Of a stretch of DNA of 64,000 bases, positions 16,177-25,667 are shown piece by piece. Source of the stretch: Dokdonella_A sp040005635 (GTDB lineage: Bacteria; Pseudomonadota; Gammaproteobacteria; Xanthomonadales; Rhodanobacteraceae); contig JBDTYM010000002.1 of NCBI GenBank assembly GCA_040005635.1, positions 39,101 to 103,100 on the forward strand, given 5' to 3'. The number at the start of each line of letters is the position of its first letter. The stretch's first letter is position 1. The notes below the pieces were generated by a model that was not told the DNA's origin, searched no databases, and was given only the letters and a program-made list of their open reading frames with translations. The translations under genes were made by a program, and so were the position numbers.

Positions 16177-17529
16177 ATGCGCGACGCGACATCATCGACG
16201 CTGGCGCACGCGGCTACTCGCTGGCTGCCCTGGCTGCTTGCCCTCGCCGGCTTCGCCTTCGACGTCGCGGCGTACTGGCCCGGCCAGATGTCGTTCGACT
16301 CGGCCTACACGTGGTGGCAAGTCCGCAACGGCACCACGATGGGCATCGTTCCGCCCGTATTCGTGCTGGTCTGGCGCGCCTGCGACGCCATACTGGCCGG
16401 CCCCGGGTTGCTGTTTGCGTTGCACTTGACGCTGTTCTGGGGCGGTCTTGCACTGCTCGTGCGCAGCCTGCGCTTCGGCGTGACCTCCACCCTGCTGACG
16501 ATACTGGTAATCGGCTTCGCGCCGGTTCCGCTGCTGTTGCGCGGACATGTATGGACGGATGTCGGCTTGTTCTCGGCGCTGCTCAGCGTGACGGCGGCGC
16601 TCGCCAGCGCGCACAGTGGCCACCGTCGCGGCTGGTTGTTGCTGGCGCTGCCGCTGCTGCTCTACGCGGCCACGCTGCGCCACAACGCGCTAGGCGCCGT
16701 GTTGCCGTTCGCACTATGGTTCGGCTGGCTCTCCGTGCGTGCTGGCGACGCCGCGAAACGAAGTTCGGCAATGCTCGCGAGCGTCGGTCTGCTCGCTGCG
16801 ATCTTGCTGCTGACGCAAGCGCTCGACGCAACGGTTCGAGAACGTGCGCCGTCGTGGCCGATGCTCGCGCAGTGGGATCTCGCCGCCCTTTCGATCGAGA
16901 CCGATCGCATGCTGCTGCCGGATTTCATGATCGGACCAGGCTTGGACGTGCCCGATCTGGCGCAGGCGTTCCGGCCATGGAGCAACCTGCCGATGCTGAT
17001 GAATACCAAGCACGGCATGCGCGCGCCGTTTGAAACGTTCAGCGACGAGGATTTGGCGCTGCTGCGCCGAGCCTGGCTGGATGCGATCGCCGCGTATCCG
17101 CGCGCGTGGCTCGCGCATCGCTGGCGCCTGACGCGCGCGCTGCTGGGCGCACATGCACCGGACTGGCCGAGCGAACTCCTTTACGTCGACGACGAGGTCG
17201 TCTATCGCGACAACCCGTCGATCGCGCGCAATGCAACCGCGTTGCATGCAGCCCTGATGGACAGCGCGGCCACACTCGCAGCGACGCCACTGCTGGCGCC
17301 ATGGCCCTATCTGCTGACCGGCCTGCTGAGTCTGCCGGCGGCGTGGCATCGACGTCGTCTGATAGCGGGCAAGATCGCACTCGTGCTGCTCGCGAGCACC
17401 GCCCTCTACGCGCTGACTTTCACTCTGTTCGCGACCTCGGCGGAGCTGCGCTATCTCGGCTGGCCTTGCATCGCCAGCCTGCTCGCCGCCGCCTGCGCCT
17501 GGATGACGCCGCGCGAAGCGACACGCTGA
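16177..17529 (+). CDS. Polytopic membrane protein, possibly GT-C-type glycosyltransferase
   Basis: 450 residues with about ten hydrophobic segments. The long first loop holds AYWPGQMSFDSAYTWWQVRN, with an acidic residue in the position where GT-C enzymes often place their catalytic Asp. Near 220-260 there is an amphipathic stretch with AALSIETDRMLLPDFM, seen in uncharacterised membrane proteins of Proteobacteria. No family is named with confidence. Three bases after bioD, so co-transcribed. An alternative is a surface-polysaccharide or lipid-linked sugar transferase accessory protein. Confidence 0.65.
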   Translation: MRDATSSTLAHAATRWLPWLLALAGFAFDVAAYWPGQMSFDSAYTWWQVRNGTTMGIVPPVFVLVWRACDAILAGPGLLFALHLTLFWGGLALLVRSLRFGVTSTLLTILVIGFAPVPLLLRGHVWTDVGLFSALLSVTAALASAHSGHRRGWLLLALPLLLYAATLRHNALGAVLPFALWFGWLSVRAGDAAKRSSAMLASVGLLAAILLLTQALDATVRERAPSWPMLAQWDLAALSIETDRMLLPDFMIGPGLDVPDLAQAFRPWSNLPMLMNTKHGMRAPFETFSDEDLALLRRAWLDAIAAYPRAWLAHRWRLTRALLGAHAPDWPSELLYVDDEVVYRDNPSIARNATALHAALMDSAATLAATPLLAPWPYLLTGLLSLPAAWHRRRLIAGKIALVLLASTALYALTFTLFATSAELRYLGWPCIASLLAAACAWMTPREATR

Positions 17530-17561
17530 TAAACTTCGACCCATCCATCCAAGGGAATGCC

Positions 17562-17909
17562 ATGACCACACAGCGCTACCTCTTCTCAATCGACGATCTG
17601 CCGAAGGCGCGCGGCGAATCGCACGAACTCTCGTTCAATGGCGAGTCGGCGGAAAGTTTTGCCGCGATGCTGCAGCAAGCCCTGCGCGAGCCGACGTTGT
17701 GGCAGCGCTGGAAGGCGATGCAACCCGATCCGGATGCGGTCGATCCGGCCCTCGGACAGAACGACCCGAGCGCGACCGTCGAGGCGCACCAGTCCGACCT
17801 GCACGTCAGCGTCACCGTCGTATCGTCACTGCCGCACGCGATCATCAAGCAGCGCATGACCTTGCTGATCGGCAAACACTGGACCCTGCGCGACGTCAGC
17901 GCGGCATAA
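17562..17909 (+). CDS. Small conserved-looking unknown protein
   Basis: 115 residues, acidic to neutral, no signal peptide or membrane segment. Starts MTTQRYLFSIDDLPKARGES; the preceding AAGGGAATGCC gives a modest ribosome site. The middle has FAAMLQQALREPTLWQRWK and the end VVSSLPHAIIKQRMTLLIGKH, looking like a compact alpha/beta fold. No family is recognised. Base use matches its neighbours and the frame is clean, supporting a real gene. It follows the membrane protein by 32 bases. Confidence 0.65.
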   Translation: MTTQRYLFSIDDLPKARGESHELSFNGESAESFAAMLQQALREPTLWQRWKAMQPDPDAVDPALGQNDPSATVEAHQSDLHVSVTVVSSLPHAIIKQRMTLLIGKHWTLRDVSAA

Positions 17910-18008
17910 CCGGTACCCGGCAGCACGCCGCAAGGCCATACGCCGGCCCGTTGCGCCGGCGATGGATCGGGATAGCATAGCGGCGTCCTTCCCAGCGGGA
18001 GTATCGCC

Positions 18009-18884
18009 ATGGTGATCGCCCATCGCTCGATGGCAGGCCGCGATCGCGCCACGCTGGACTGGCGCGCGCTGACCATCGTCATCCTGTTCCATGCGGCAGT
18101 GGTGCTTTGGTTTCTCGGCTCGCACTGGGGCGAACCGATCCGCGCACGTCTGGCGGACATGGTCTTGGTGGAACTGTGGGAACCGCCGCTGGCCGCCGAC
18201 CCGCTGCCCAAGCAAGCCTCCGCGACGATCACGGCCGCTGCACAGCGCGACGCCAAGCAGACTCGTCGGAACGTCGCCGCATTGCCGCGTGCAGCCTCGC
18301 ACGGGAAGCCGGATCAACGCCTGATCGTGCCGGAAGGTCAGGAAGCGGTGAGCGTCGCCGTGGAACCGCCTTCGCCGTCGGCAGCGAACGCCGCTGCGGC
18401 AGCAAGCCTTGCTGGCGCGGGTTCGCAAGCCTCGCTCGCGACGCGCGGCAACGGTGGCTATTCGGGGCCGAGATTCCGTCCGCCGCGTGTGCAGCACCGC
18501 TTCACGCCGAACTACCCGATCGACGCGCTGCGCGCACACCAGGAAGGCAGCGTGGACGTGATGGTCACGGTCGCGGCGGACGGTCACCCGATCGAATCGC
18601 ACCTGTACCAGTCCAGCGGCACGCCCTCGCTCGACAGCGCCGCTGTCGACGCGGCGATGGCCTACAAGTACCGAGGCGCCGAACGCAACGGCAACCCGAT
18701 CGAAGCGCAGGCCATCGTAACGATCGACTGGCAAATCGAACCGAATACGGTCGAACACGTCGCCATCGCCTCACCCAAGCCGACGACACCGGATCGCGAG
18801 GCGGTCATGAAGCAGCTCGACTGCCTCGGCGATCCGTTGATGCTGAAACATGTCGAGCTGTGCAAGCGCAAGCAGGATCACTGA
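18009..18884 (+). CDS. TonB-family energy transducer
   Basis: 291 residues. One N-terminal membrane anchor (LTIVILFHAAVVLWFLG), a periplasmic linker of about 110 residues rich in Ala, Pro and Ser, then a TonB C-terminal domain (TPNYPIDALRAHQEGSVDVM, followed by SLDSAAVDAAMAYKYRGA). It would couple proton-motive force to outer-membrane receptors such as the one at 40268-43165. After the TonB fold there is a ~45-residue extension with two cysteines (DCLGDP, HVELCKRK), not usual for TonB. No exbB/exbD is adjacent. It is convergent with the tricorn-like peptidase. Confidence 0.85.
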   Translation: MVIAHRSMAGRDRATLDWRALTIVILFHAAVVLWFLGSHWGEPIRARLADMVLVELWEPPLAADPLPKQASATITAAAQRDAKQTRRNVAALPRAASHGKPDQRLIVPEGQEAVSVAVEPPSPSAANAAAAASLAGAGSQASLATRGNGGYSGPRFRPPRVQHRFTPNYPIDALRAHQEGSVDVMVTVAADGHPIESHLYQSSGTPSLDSAAVDAAMAYKYRGAERNGNPIEAQAIVTIDWQIEPNTVEHVAIASPKPTTPDREAVMKQLDCLGDPLMLKHVELCKRKQDH

Positions 18885-18904
18885 CGAACGCGCGCCGCGC
18901 GCCG

Positions 18905-21900
18905 CTACTGAGCGATACCGTGTGCGCGCATGTCGTCCGGCGCCTTGACCGGATCGGCTGGGCGCGATGGGAACTTGAACGGCTGCGCCTGGATCGCCTT
19001 CTTCAGTTCCTCGATGCCGCGGTCGAGCTGCGGATCCTTGCCGGCAAGTTGAGCGCCGACATCCTGCTCGACGACGATGTCCGGATCGACGCCGTGGCCT
19101 TCGACGACGTACTGGCCTTCGGTGCTTGCGCTGGCAAACTGCGGCACGAAGATCTCGCCGCCATCGATGGCCGGGCCCCAGCCGCTGATGCCGACCACGC
19201 CACCCCACGTGCGCACACCGATCAGCGGGCCGAGCTTGGCCTGCTTGAACATGTACGAGAAGATGTCGCCGTCGGACGCCGTGGTGCCGTTGCACAACGC
19301 GACGAGATGGCCGAGGAAGGTCTGATGCGGATAGGTACTGGTGAAATCGATGCCGCGCGCGTAGTCGAGGCCGAGCAGCCTGCGTGACAGACGCTCGATG
19401 ATCATCGCCGAAACGTTGCCGCCGCCGTTGTCGCGCACGTCGACGACCAGCCCTTGCTTGCGCAGTTGCGGGTAATACCACTTGATGAATTCGCGAATTC
19501 CGTCGCCGCCCATGTCCGGAATGTGCAGGTAGCCGAGCTCGCCATTGCTGGCCTTGGCGACGTACTCGCGGTTGTGCTGCACCCAGGCGTAGTAGTTCAG
19601 CGGCTGCTCGTCGCCGATCGGCTTGACCAGCACGCTGTGCGCGCCGTCGCCGCCGGGTTTGCCGTTGACGGTCAGCTGCACGAGCTGTCCCGGCGCCGTG
19701 CGCAGCAGGCGATACGGACTGTCGTGCGCGGTGAGCGGCTGGCCATTGATCGCGACGACGTAGTCGCCTTCGTGCACATCGATGCCCAGTTCGGTCAGCG
19801 GCGAGCGATAGCGTTCCTCGTCGTTCTGGCCCTCGAGGATCTTCGCGATGCGGTACTGGCCGCTCGCCGCGTCGAGTTCGAAGCGCGCGCCGAGCAGGCC
19901 TACATGCGGCTTCGCCGGCAGGCCGACATCGCCGCCGCTGACATAGGAATGTCCGGTCGAAAGCTCGGCAACCATCTGGCCGAGCAGATAGTTGAGATCG
20001 GTACGATCACCGACCCAGACCAGCATCGGCTCGTACTTCGCGCGAATCGCGTTCCAGTCGTAGCCGTGCATGTTGTGCACGTAGAAGTGATCGCGGTAGC
20101 GGCGCCAGGTCTCGCGAAACACTTCGGCGTACTCGGCTTTAGGATCGACCAGGGCGAACAGGCCGTCGGTCTTGATCTCCTTCGCTTCCGGCTTGCCGGC
20201 GTTGAGGTCGATGAACTTGTAGGCGCCATCGCTCTTGACGACGACGGTGCCGCCATCGGCAGCCAGCGACAGGTCGTCGACGCCTTCGTAAAGGTCGTCG
20301 CTCTTGCGTTCCTCGAACGACCAGGCCTTCAGCTTCGGCTTGAAGATGCCGTCACGCCCGTAGTACTGGCCGTCGCTGACGACATAGAGGATCGCCTTCT
20401 TCGTGACCGCAATGGCGTTGACGTTGTCCGGCTCGATCGGCGCGCGCACGAGGCGCCGCTCGAGGCCGGCGAAGTCGATATGGTCGTTGATGTCGGCCGC
20501 TGCCTTCGGCTTGTCCTTTCCTTTGTCATCGGCTTTCTTGTCGGCCTCGGCGTCCTTCTTTTCATCCGGCGCGGCACTGTCGTTGCGGGGTGCGAACGGA
20601 CTGTCGACGCCCTTGCGCAGCGCGAATGCGAAGATTCCGGTATCGCGGTTCGTCGCGAAGTTCCATTCGATGTTCGACACCTGCGGCGTCCATTCGCGAT
20701 TGCCGAGGAAGTAGAGATACTTGCCGTCCGGCGAGAACGCCGGCGCAAAGGCATCGAAGCGCGCTTCGCTGTCGCTGACGCGCACGCTCTTGCCGGCAGC
20801 CAGATCGTGCACGAACAGCTGCGCCTGCAGCGTGTCCTTGTCGGTCGTCGAATACGCGAGATAGTGCCCGCCCGGAGACCAGGCGTAGTCGCGCCGCGAA
20901 ATCGACGGGTCGTGTGCGATCACCGGTGCCGGCCCACCACTGGCAGCGACGATGTGCAGATCGTTGTTGCTGTCGATGAAGGCGATGCGCGCGCCATCCG
21001 GCGACCAGCGCGGGGCGTATAGACGTCCAGACGGCTCATTCGTCAGCTGCTTTGCGTTGCCACCGTCCGCATCGCGCAGCCAGATCGCCTCCTCGCCGCT
21101 CTGGTCGGACACGTAGACGATGCGCTTGCCGTCCGGCGCCCAGCTCGCCTCACGCTCGTGCGCGCCCGGCGTGTGCGTCAGATCGAGCGTGATGCCGTCC
21201 TTCAGCGGCACGCTGAACACTTCGCCGCGCGCGCTGAACAAGGTGCGTTTGCCGTTGCCGCTGAGACTGAAATCCTCGATCTTGTCCTTCACGCTGCGCT
21301 CCTGCGCACGCGTGCGCAGGAGGTCGCTCGGCACGGTGATGTCGAGCGCGCGGTCCTGGTTCGCCGTGGTGTCGTAGACATGCAGCACGCCATCGACCTC
21401 GAATGCGATCTGGCTCTTACCATCGCCGCTGGCCCAGCGCGCGTCCTTGCCCTGGTAGTCGGTCAGCTGCTTCGTGTCCCCGCTGCCGGTGTCGTAGCGA
21501 TACAAGTTCAGGTGCTCGCCGCGATCGGCGAGGAAATACACCGCGTCGCCGATCCAGACCGGATCGCGATCGGTGTTCGGATCGTTGCTGATGTTCTTGG
21601 CCGACTTCGCGGCGAAGTCGTAGATGTACAGGTCCTGCGCCCAACCGCCGACATAGCGGTTCCAGGTACGGAAGTCGCGATACTTCGGTGAGTAGACGAT
21701 CTTCGAGCCGTCCGGCGAATAGCGGCCGATACCGGCGACCGGCATCGGCAGCGGCGTCGGCAGGCCGCCGGCGGCGGATACGGTGTACAGGCGCGGGCTC
21801 GATTCGTTGATCGACTCCTCCCACGACCGGAACAGCACGGACTGGCCGTCCGGCGTCCAGCCGTACACCTGATTGTCGAAACCCCAGCGTTGCGGCAGTG

Positions 21901-22231
21901 GCCCCTTGGCCGGATAGAACGTCAGTTGCTTCGGCTCGCCGCCGCCGGCCGCGATCGTATAGACCTGGTCATCGCCACCGTATTCCGCGGTGAAGGCGAT
22001 CGTCTTGCAGTCCGGCGAGAAGCGCGCCGATTGTTCGAGCCCTGGCCCGGCCGTCAGCCGCGTCGCGATGCCGCCCTGCGTCGTAACGGTCCAGAGGTCT
22101 CCAGCATAGGTGAACACGAGACGATCGCCGCAGACATCGGGGAAGCGCAGCAGCTGCGTCCCGGCAAAAGCGGCCGGCGACAGCAACAGGCCAGCCAGGA
22201 GGGCGAGCGACAAGGGACGGCGCGAGGACAT
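18905..22231 (-). CDS. Secreted tricorn-like S41 peptidase
   Basis: 1108 residues. A signal peptide (LSLALLAGLLLSPAAFAG) is followed by two PD40/WD-type beta-propeller regions (repeats such as SPDGSKIVYSPKYRD), a C1-like helical region, a PDZ domain (GDYVVAINGQPL) and the S41 catalytic core. The core has DVRDNGGGNVSAM and NGTTASDGD, with catalytic Ser near residue 986. It degrades peptides, probably in the periplasm. Tricorn homologues with signal peptides are common in Xanthomonadales. ATG 22231 was chosen because it directly precedes the signal peptide; the frame's earlier start adds a non-typical Arg-rich leader. A Lys/Asp-rich spacer sits near residues 550-575. Confidence 0.92.
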   Translation of the reverse strand: MSSRRPLSLALLAGLLLSPAAFAGTQLLRFPDVCGDRLVFTYAGDLWTVTTQGGIATRLTAGPGLEQSARFSPDCKTIAFTAEYGGDDQVYTIAAGGGEPKQLTFYPAKGPLPQRWGFDNQVYGWTPDGQSVLFRSWEESINESSPRLYTVSAAGGLPTPLPMPVAGIGRYSPDGSKIVYSPKYRDFRTWNRYVGGWAQDLYIYDFAAKSAKNISNDPNTDRDPVWIGDAVYFLADRGEHLNLYRYDTGSGDTKQLTDYQGKDARWASGDGKSQIAFEVDGVLHVYDTTANQDRALDITVPSDLLRTRAQERSVKDKIEDFSLSGNGKRTLFSARGEVFSVPLKDGITLDLTHTPGAHEREASWAPDGKRIVYVSDQSGEEAIWLRDADGGNAKQLTNEPSGRLYAPRWSPDGARIAFIDSNNDLHIVAASGGPAPVIAHDPSISRRDYAWSPGGHYLAYSTTDKDTLQAQLFVHDLAAGKSVRVSDSEARFDAFAPAFSPDGKYLYFLGNREWTPQVSNIEWNFATNRDTGIFAFALRKGVDSPFAPRNDSAAPDEKKDAEADKKADDKGKDKPKAAADINDHIDFAGLERRLVRAPIEPDNVNAIAVTKKAILYVVSDGQYYGRDGIFKPKLKAWSFEERKSDDLYEGVDDLSLAADGGTVVVKSDGAYKFIDLNAGKPEAKEIKTDGLFALVDPKAEYAEVFRETWRRYRDHFYVHNMHGYDWNAIRAKYEPMLVWVGDRTDLNYLLGQMVAELSTGHSYVSGGDVGLPAKPHVGLLGARFELDAASGQYRIAKILEGQNDEERYRSPLTELGIDVHEGDYVVAINGQPLTAHDSPYRLLRTAPGQLVQLTVNGKPGGDGAHSVLVKPIGDEQPLNYYAWVQHNREYVAKASNGELGYLHIPDMGGDGIREFIKWYYPQLRKQGLVVDVRDNGGGNVSAMIIERLSRRLLGLDYARGIDFTSTYPHQTFLGHLVALCNGTTASDGDIFSYMFKQAKLGPLIGVRTWGGVVGISGWGPAIDGGEIFVPQFASASTEGQYVVEGHGVDPDIVVEQDVGAQLAGKDPQLDRGIEELKKAIQAQPFKFPSRPADPVKAPDDMRAHGIAQ

Positions 22232-22353
22232 GCGGACTCCGGGACAGATGCAGTCGTCCCTTGTTGCACGTGTGACGCGTCGGCGCCTGCGCCGGAAGTC
22301 ACGTTGGCGACCAGACGGCGGCGATCCGCACGCCTTCTTTTCCAGTCCGCAGC

Positions 22354-22387
22354 AAAAAAAGGCCGGCGCCAAACAGCCGCGCCGGCC
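22354..22387 (-). terminator. Rho-independent terminator of the 22412-25414 gene
   Basis: Read on the minus strand, a perfect 9-bp stem GGCCGGCGC / GCGCCGGCC with a nine-base loop is followed directly by seven T. It lies 25 bases after the stop of the large secreted protein. Confidence 0.9.
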
Positions 22388-22411
22388 GGGAGTTTCAGCG
22401 CGGGTCGCCGA

Positions 22412-25400
22412 CTACGGCGAGCCGTCGAACCCGTTCGCGAAGATCACGCCGCCGGCCGAATCGCTGCCGGTAACGGTGAAGGTGACCGGTACACCGACGA
22501 TGCGGCGCGACAAATCGTTGCTGAGTACGCATAGATTGGCCGTATAGACGCCCGTCTCGAGCGAGGTCGCGTCGAACGTCGCGGTCAGGCGAATCCCCTC
22601 GTTGCTGGCCAGGCTGCCGCTGCCTGGGTCGACCGACAACCACGGGATATCGCGTGGCTCGGAGCAGCCGGTGGAGGGAACCGCCAATGAGAAGGCGACC
22701 AGGTCCACCGATTGCGCGACCGGTTCCACTTCGCTGGCGCGGCCGCTGGCGGTGTCGATCGTGTAGATCGCCGGAACGGGTTGGTCCGCCGGACTCGTCA
22801 ACGCCGGATGGCCGGCGTACCAAATCAGTCCGGTGCGCGGATCGAAATCGATGCTGGCCACGTAGGACGCCTGGAAGCCGAGCGGGCCGATGCCTGCCCA
22901 GGTGCCGTTGCGCTTGTCGATTGCGACGAGTTCGCTGCCGAGCACGTCGATGCCGTACATATGGCCGGTGCCGTCGAAGGTCGCGGTGGCGAGGTCGACG
23001 CCCTCGACCTGTGCGACCTCGGTCGATGCCGCGGTGGCGAGATCAATCGTGTACAGGTAGCTGGTACTCGTGTTGACCGGATCCCAGGCCGTCGCATACA
23101 TCGTCTGCGTCGTCGCGTCCCAGGCCAGATCGGTGAAGCGCAAACCGGGCGCGCTGGCGCCGCCGATGTAGTTCATCGCCGCTGTCGTGGTGTCGATCGT
23201 GTAGACCGCGCCGCCAGCACCGATGATGTACTGCTGGCTGAAGTCGTTGTTCGCGAACGCGCCGCCGACATAGTCCTCGATCGGCATCTGCGCGAGAACG
23301 CCGAGCGTGTCCGGCGCGGTTGCGTCGAGCGAGAAATAATCCAGCCAGGCCGGGTTGATGCCGCCGAGCGGCCCGAAGCCACCGAACGCATAGGCCGGCA
23401 CGCTGGCGCTGGTCAGCGGAATCGCCTGCGCGGGCGAAAGCGCCGATGCGGCCGTTGCGCGATCCGTCACCGCCGCCTGCGCGAATACCGCCTTGCGCGT
23501 GGCTTCGCTCGGCGCCGAAGCGTGATACGGCATGCGCGGGAAATGCGCCTCGGCCGCGCTGCCGTCGCCGGCCGCCTCTTCGATACCCCAGTCGAGGCTG
23601 CGATTGCCGATGTTGGCGACGGTGAGCATCGTCGTGGTGGTGGTGCCGTTCGCCGCGTTCGCGATGAGAGCGCCAGGCGCGACCGAGACGACCGGCGCGC
23701 CGACGTCGAGCGTAATCTGCGCGGACGCGGCGAACGGCGCCGCAATCACGCGCGGCGACCAGACGATCGACTTGCCGTCGGACAACGAAGCGGCATCGAA
23801 CGAGTACTGCGTGTAGTAGGTCGTGTCCTGCTGCACGCCGACCGTGGCGCACAGTCCGCCGTTGCAGATCGCGGGATCGGACGAACTGCCCGTCGCCGTG
23901 TAGTCGACGTCGGCGTACTCATAGGAGAAGTTGCCGCTGGCTTCGTCGAAGACGACCTCGAAGGTTGCGCCATCGGTGTTGCTGGCACCATCGTAGTGCA
24001 CGCGGTCGGCCCATTCGACGACGAATTTGCGCTGGGGCGCATCGCCGATCGTTGCATAGTAGATGCCGCCCGAGTTCGCATCGAAGTCGTCCCACAGCGG
24101 CAGCAGCACCGGATAGGCGAGATCGTCGGTCGGCAGTGCGAAATTGTTGAAGTCGAGCGGACGCACCATGCCGACGATGATGCCGCCATTGGCGGACACA
24201 CCGAGCACGTTGGTCGAGCTGCCGTAGAAGTTGAATGAGAACGGCATGTCGACTTCGCGGGTGCCGTCGCCGCTGCTGTTGAGATCGTCGATCAGCGTGC
24301 CGCTGGCACTGATGTCGACGAACTGCGACGCGCCGGTGTCGTTGTAGTCGAATCCGGGCAGGCGGCCGTCCTGCGCGGTCCAGGTCGCAACCACGGTGCC
24401 GTTGTCGACGCTCTCGGCGGTGACGATGCGATTGAACTGATAGCTGGCGCCGTCGGCGAGCGGCTGCTGCATCAGAGAGAACAGTGTGCCGCCGAGCGTG
24501 TCGCCGAGCGTGTGGTAGTCGAGCTCGATACCGGTATGGTTGGTGACGGTGTAGCAGAAGTTGATCTTGTCGCCGACATCGGCCGTCAGACTGGTGTCGG
24601 TGCCGCACTGGGCCGGATCGGCATTGTCGCGCGCCACCGTCAGTGCAAGGGAAAGCCCATTGCCGCCGCCACCGCCGGTCAGGCCGACGACCTGGAACCC
24701 GAGCGCGGTCGCGTCCGGCCAGCCGCACGTCGTGGCCGCGCCCCAGCTGAGGCAGCCGGTGTTGTAGTTGTTGGTCGGGTTCTCGAACTGTGGCACGTAG
24801 CCCGGCGTCGGACTGGCGGGGAAGCCGCGCCAGGCCATCTGCGGACTGAACGGCTGCTGCGAATCGGCGTTGGTATTGGCCTGCAGGACGACCCAGTAGG
24901 TTCCCTGCGGCAACAGGCATGGCGTCGGCATCGTCACGCTGAGCGTGGCGAACGGCGGCGTCGTATCGAGGCTGCCTTCGGCATGGGTCGCCGAGCAGAG
25001 CGCAGCGCCGCCATCGGCGGGAATCCCTCCGTTGTCGGCATAGACCGCGACGTTGTAGGTGAAGTGCGTCGCGCCGAACAGGCTGTTTGAATAAGACACC
25101 GAGAAATCGAATGCGCTGACGGTCCAACCATTGGCGTCACCGACCACGAAATCGTCCGCGGAGAAGGACTCGTCGCCGGCCGTTGAGGTCTGCGCCGGGA
25201 CGGATGTGTCGAACTCGCCGCTCTGGCTGTACAACACCATGCTGCCGTCCGGTCGTGCCTGGGCGACATGCTTGCCCTGCGCACGCTGCACGGACACGGC
25301 GGACGCCTGCGGCGCAGTCGCGCCCGCAGGCGACGATGCCGCGACGGCGCTGTGGAGGGTCGCGACGGCTGAAAAGGCCGCCGCGATACCGAGGGCTATC

Positions 25401-25414
25401 GAACTCTTGCGCAT
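22412..25414 (-). CDS. Giant secreted protein A with C-terminal FANGFDG motif
   Basis: 1000 residues. Signal peptide MRKSSIALGIAAAFSAVATL ending near AVAA. Residues about 60-245 form a domain with ADDFVV...GWTVSAFDF...VYADNGG...CLLPQGTYWVV that recurs twice in the protein at 30931-34557. A middle part (from about 275) continues with GDKINFCYTVTN and a beta-rich segment, then a linker domain (TVANIGNRSLDWGIEEA), a propeller-like region of repeated bind-like segments (YTIDTTTA, LYTIDLATA) and a final Ig-like domain before GGVIFANGFDGSP. No catalytic motif is recognised; adhesion or carbohydrate binding is possible. It has its own terminator, and a 253-base upstream gap separates it from the regulator gene. 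Confidence 0.85.
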   Translation of the reverse strand: MRKSSIALGIAAAFSAVATLHSAVAASSPAGATAPQASAVSVQRAQGKHVAQARPDGSMVLYSQSGEFDTSVPAQTSTAGDESFSADDFVVGDANGWTVSAFDFSVSYSNSLFGATHFTYNVAVYADNGGIPADGGAALCSATHAEGSLDTTPPFATLSVTMPTPCLLPQGTYWVVLQANTNADSQQPFSPQMAWRGFPASPTPGYVPQFENPTNNYNTGCLSWGAATTCGWPDATALGFQVVGLTGGGGGNGLSLALTVARDNADPAQCGTDTSLTADVGDKINFCYTVTNHTGIELDYHTLGDTLGGTLFSLMQQPLADGASYQFNRIVTAESVDNGTVVATWTAQDGRLPGFDYNDTGASQFVDISASGTLIDDLNSSGDGTREVDMPFSFNFYGSSTNVLGVSANGGIIVGMVRPLDFNNFALPTDDLAYPVLLPLWDDFDANSGGIYYATIGDAPQRKFVVEWADRVHYDGASNTDGATFEVVFDEASGNFSYEYADVDYTATGSSSDPAICNGGLCATVGVQQDTTYYTQYSFDAASLSDGKSIVWSPRVIAAPFAASAQITLDVGAPVVSVAPGALIANAANGTTTTTMLTVANIGNRSLDWGIEEAAGDGSAAEAHFPRMPYHASAPSEATRKAVFAQAAVTDRATAASALSPAQAIPLTSASVPAYAFGGFGPLGGINPAWLDYFSLDATAPDTLGVLAQMPIEDYVGGAFANNDFSQQYIIGAGGAVYTIDTTTAAMNYIGGASAPGLRFTDLAWDATTQTMYATAWDPVNTSTSYLYTIDLATAASTEVAQVEGVDLATATFDGTGHMYGIDVLGSELVAIDKRNGTWAGIGPLGFQASYVASIDFDPRTGLIWYAGHPALTSPADQPVPAIYTIDTASGRASEVEPVAQSVDLVAFSLAVPSTGCSEPRDIPWLSVDPGSGSLASNEGIRLTATFDATSLETGVYTANLCVLSNDLSRRIVGVPVTFTVTGSDSAGGVIFANGFDGSP

Positions 25415-25667
25415 ACGATCGAGTTTCCTGGTTGAGGGACGTCAAGAACGCGACGCAACGGCGCCGCACGAAGAAACCGGAGCTGGCTCGAAGCCGGCAC
25501 GCCATCGGTTGCCTGGCGCGTGGCGCCGCGGTCGGGGAAGAGACGCGCCTGCCGCCTCGCGCGCCGGCGCGGCGCCGGATGCGGCGGCATCTGCGCGAAC
25601 GGCCGCGGAAGCTTGCATCGAGCCTAGACCGGCGGGCGCCGGCGGCGCTATCGCAAAGCCGGTCGCG

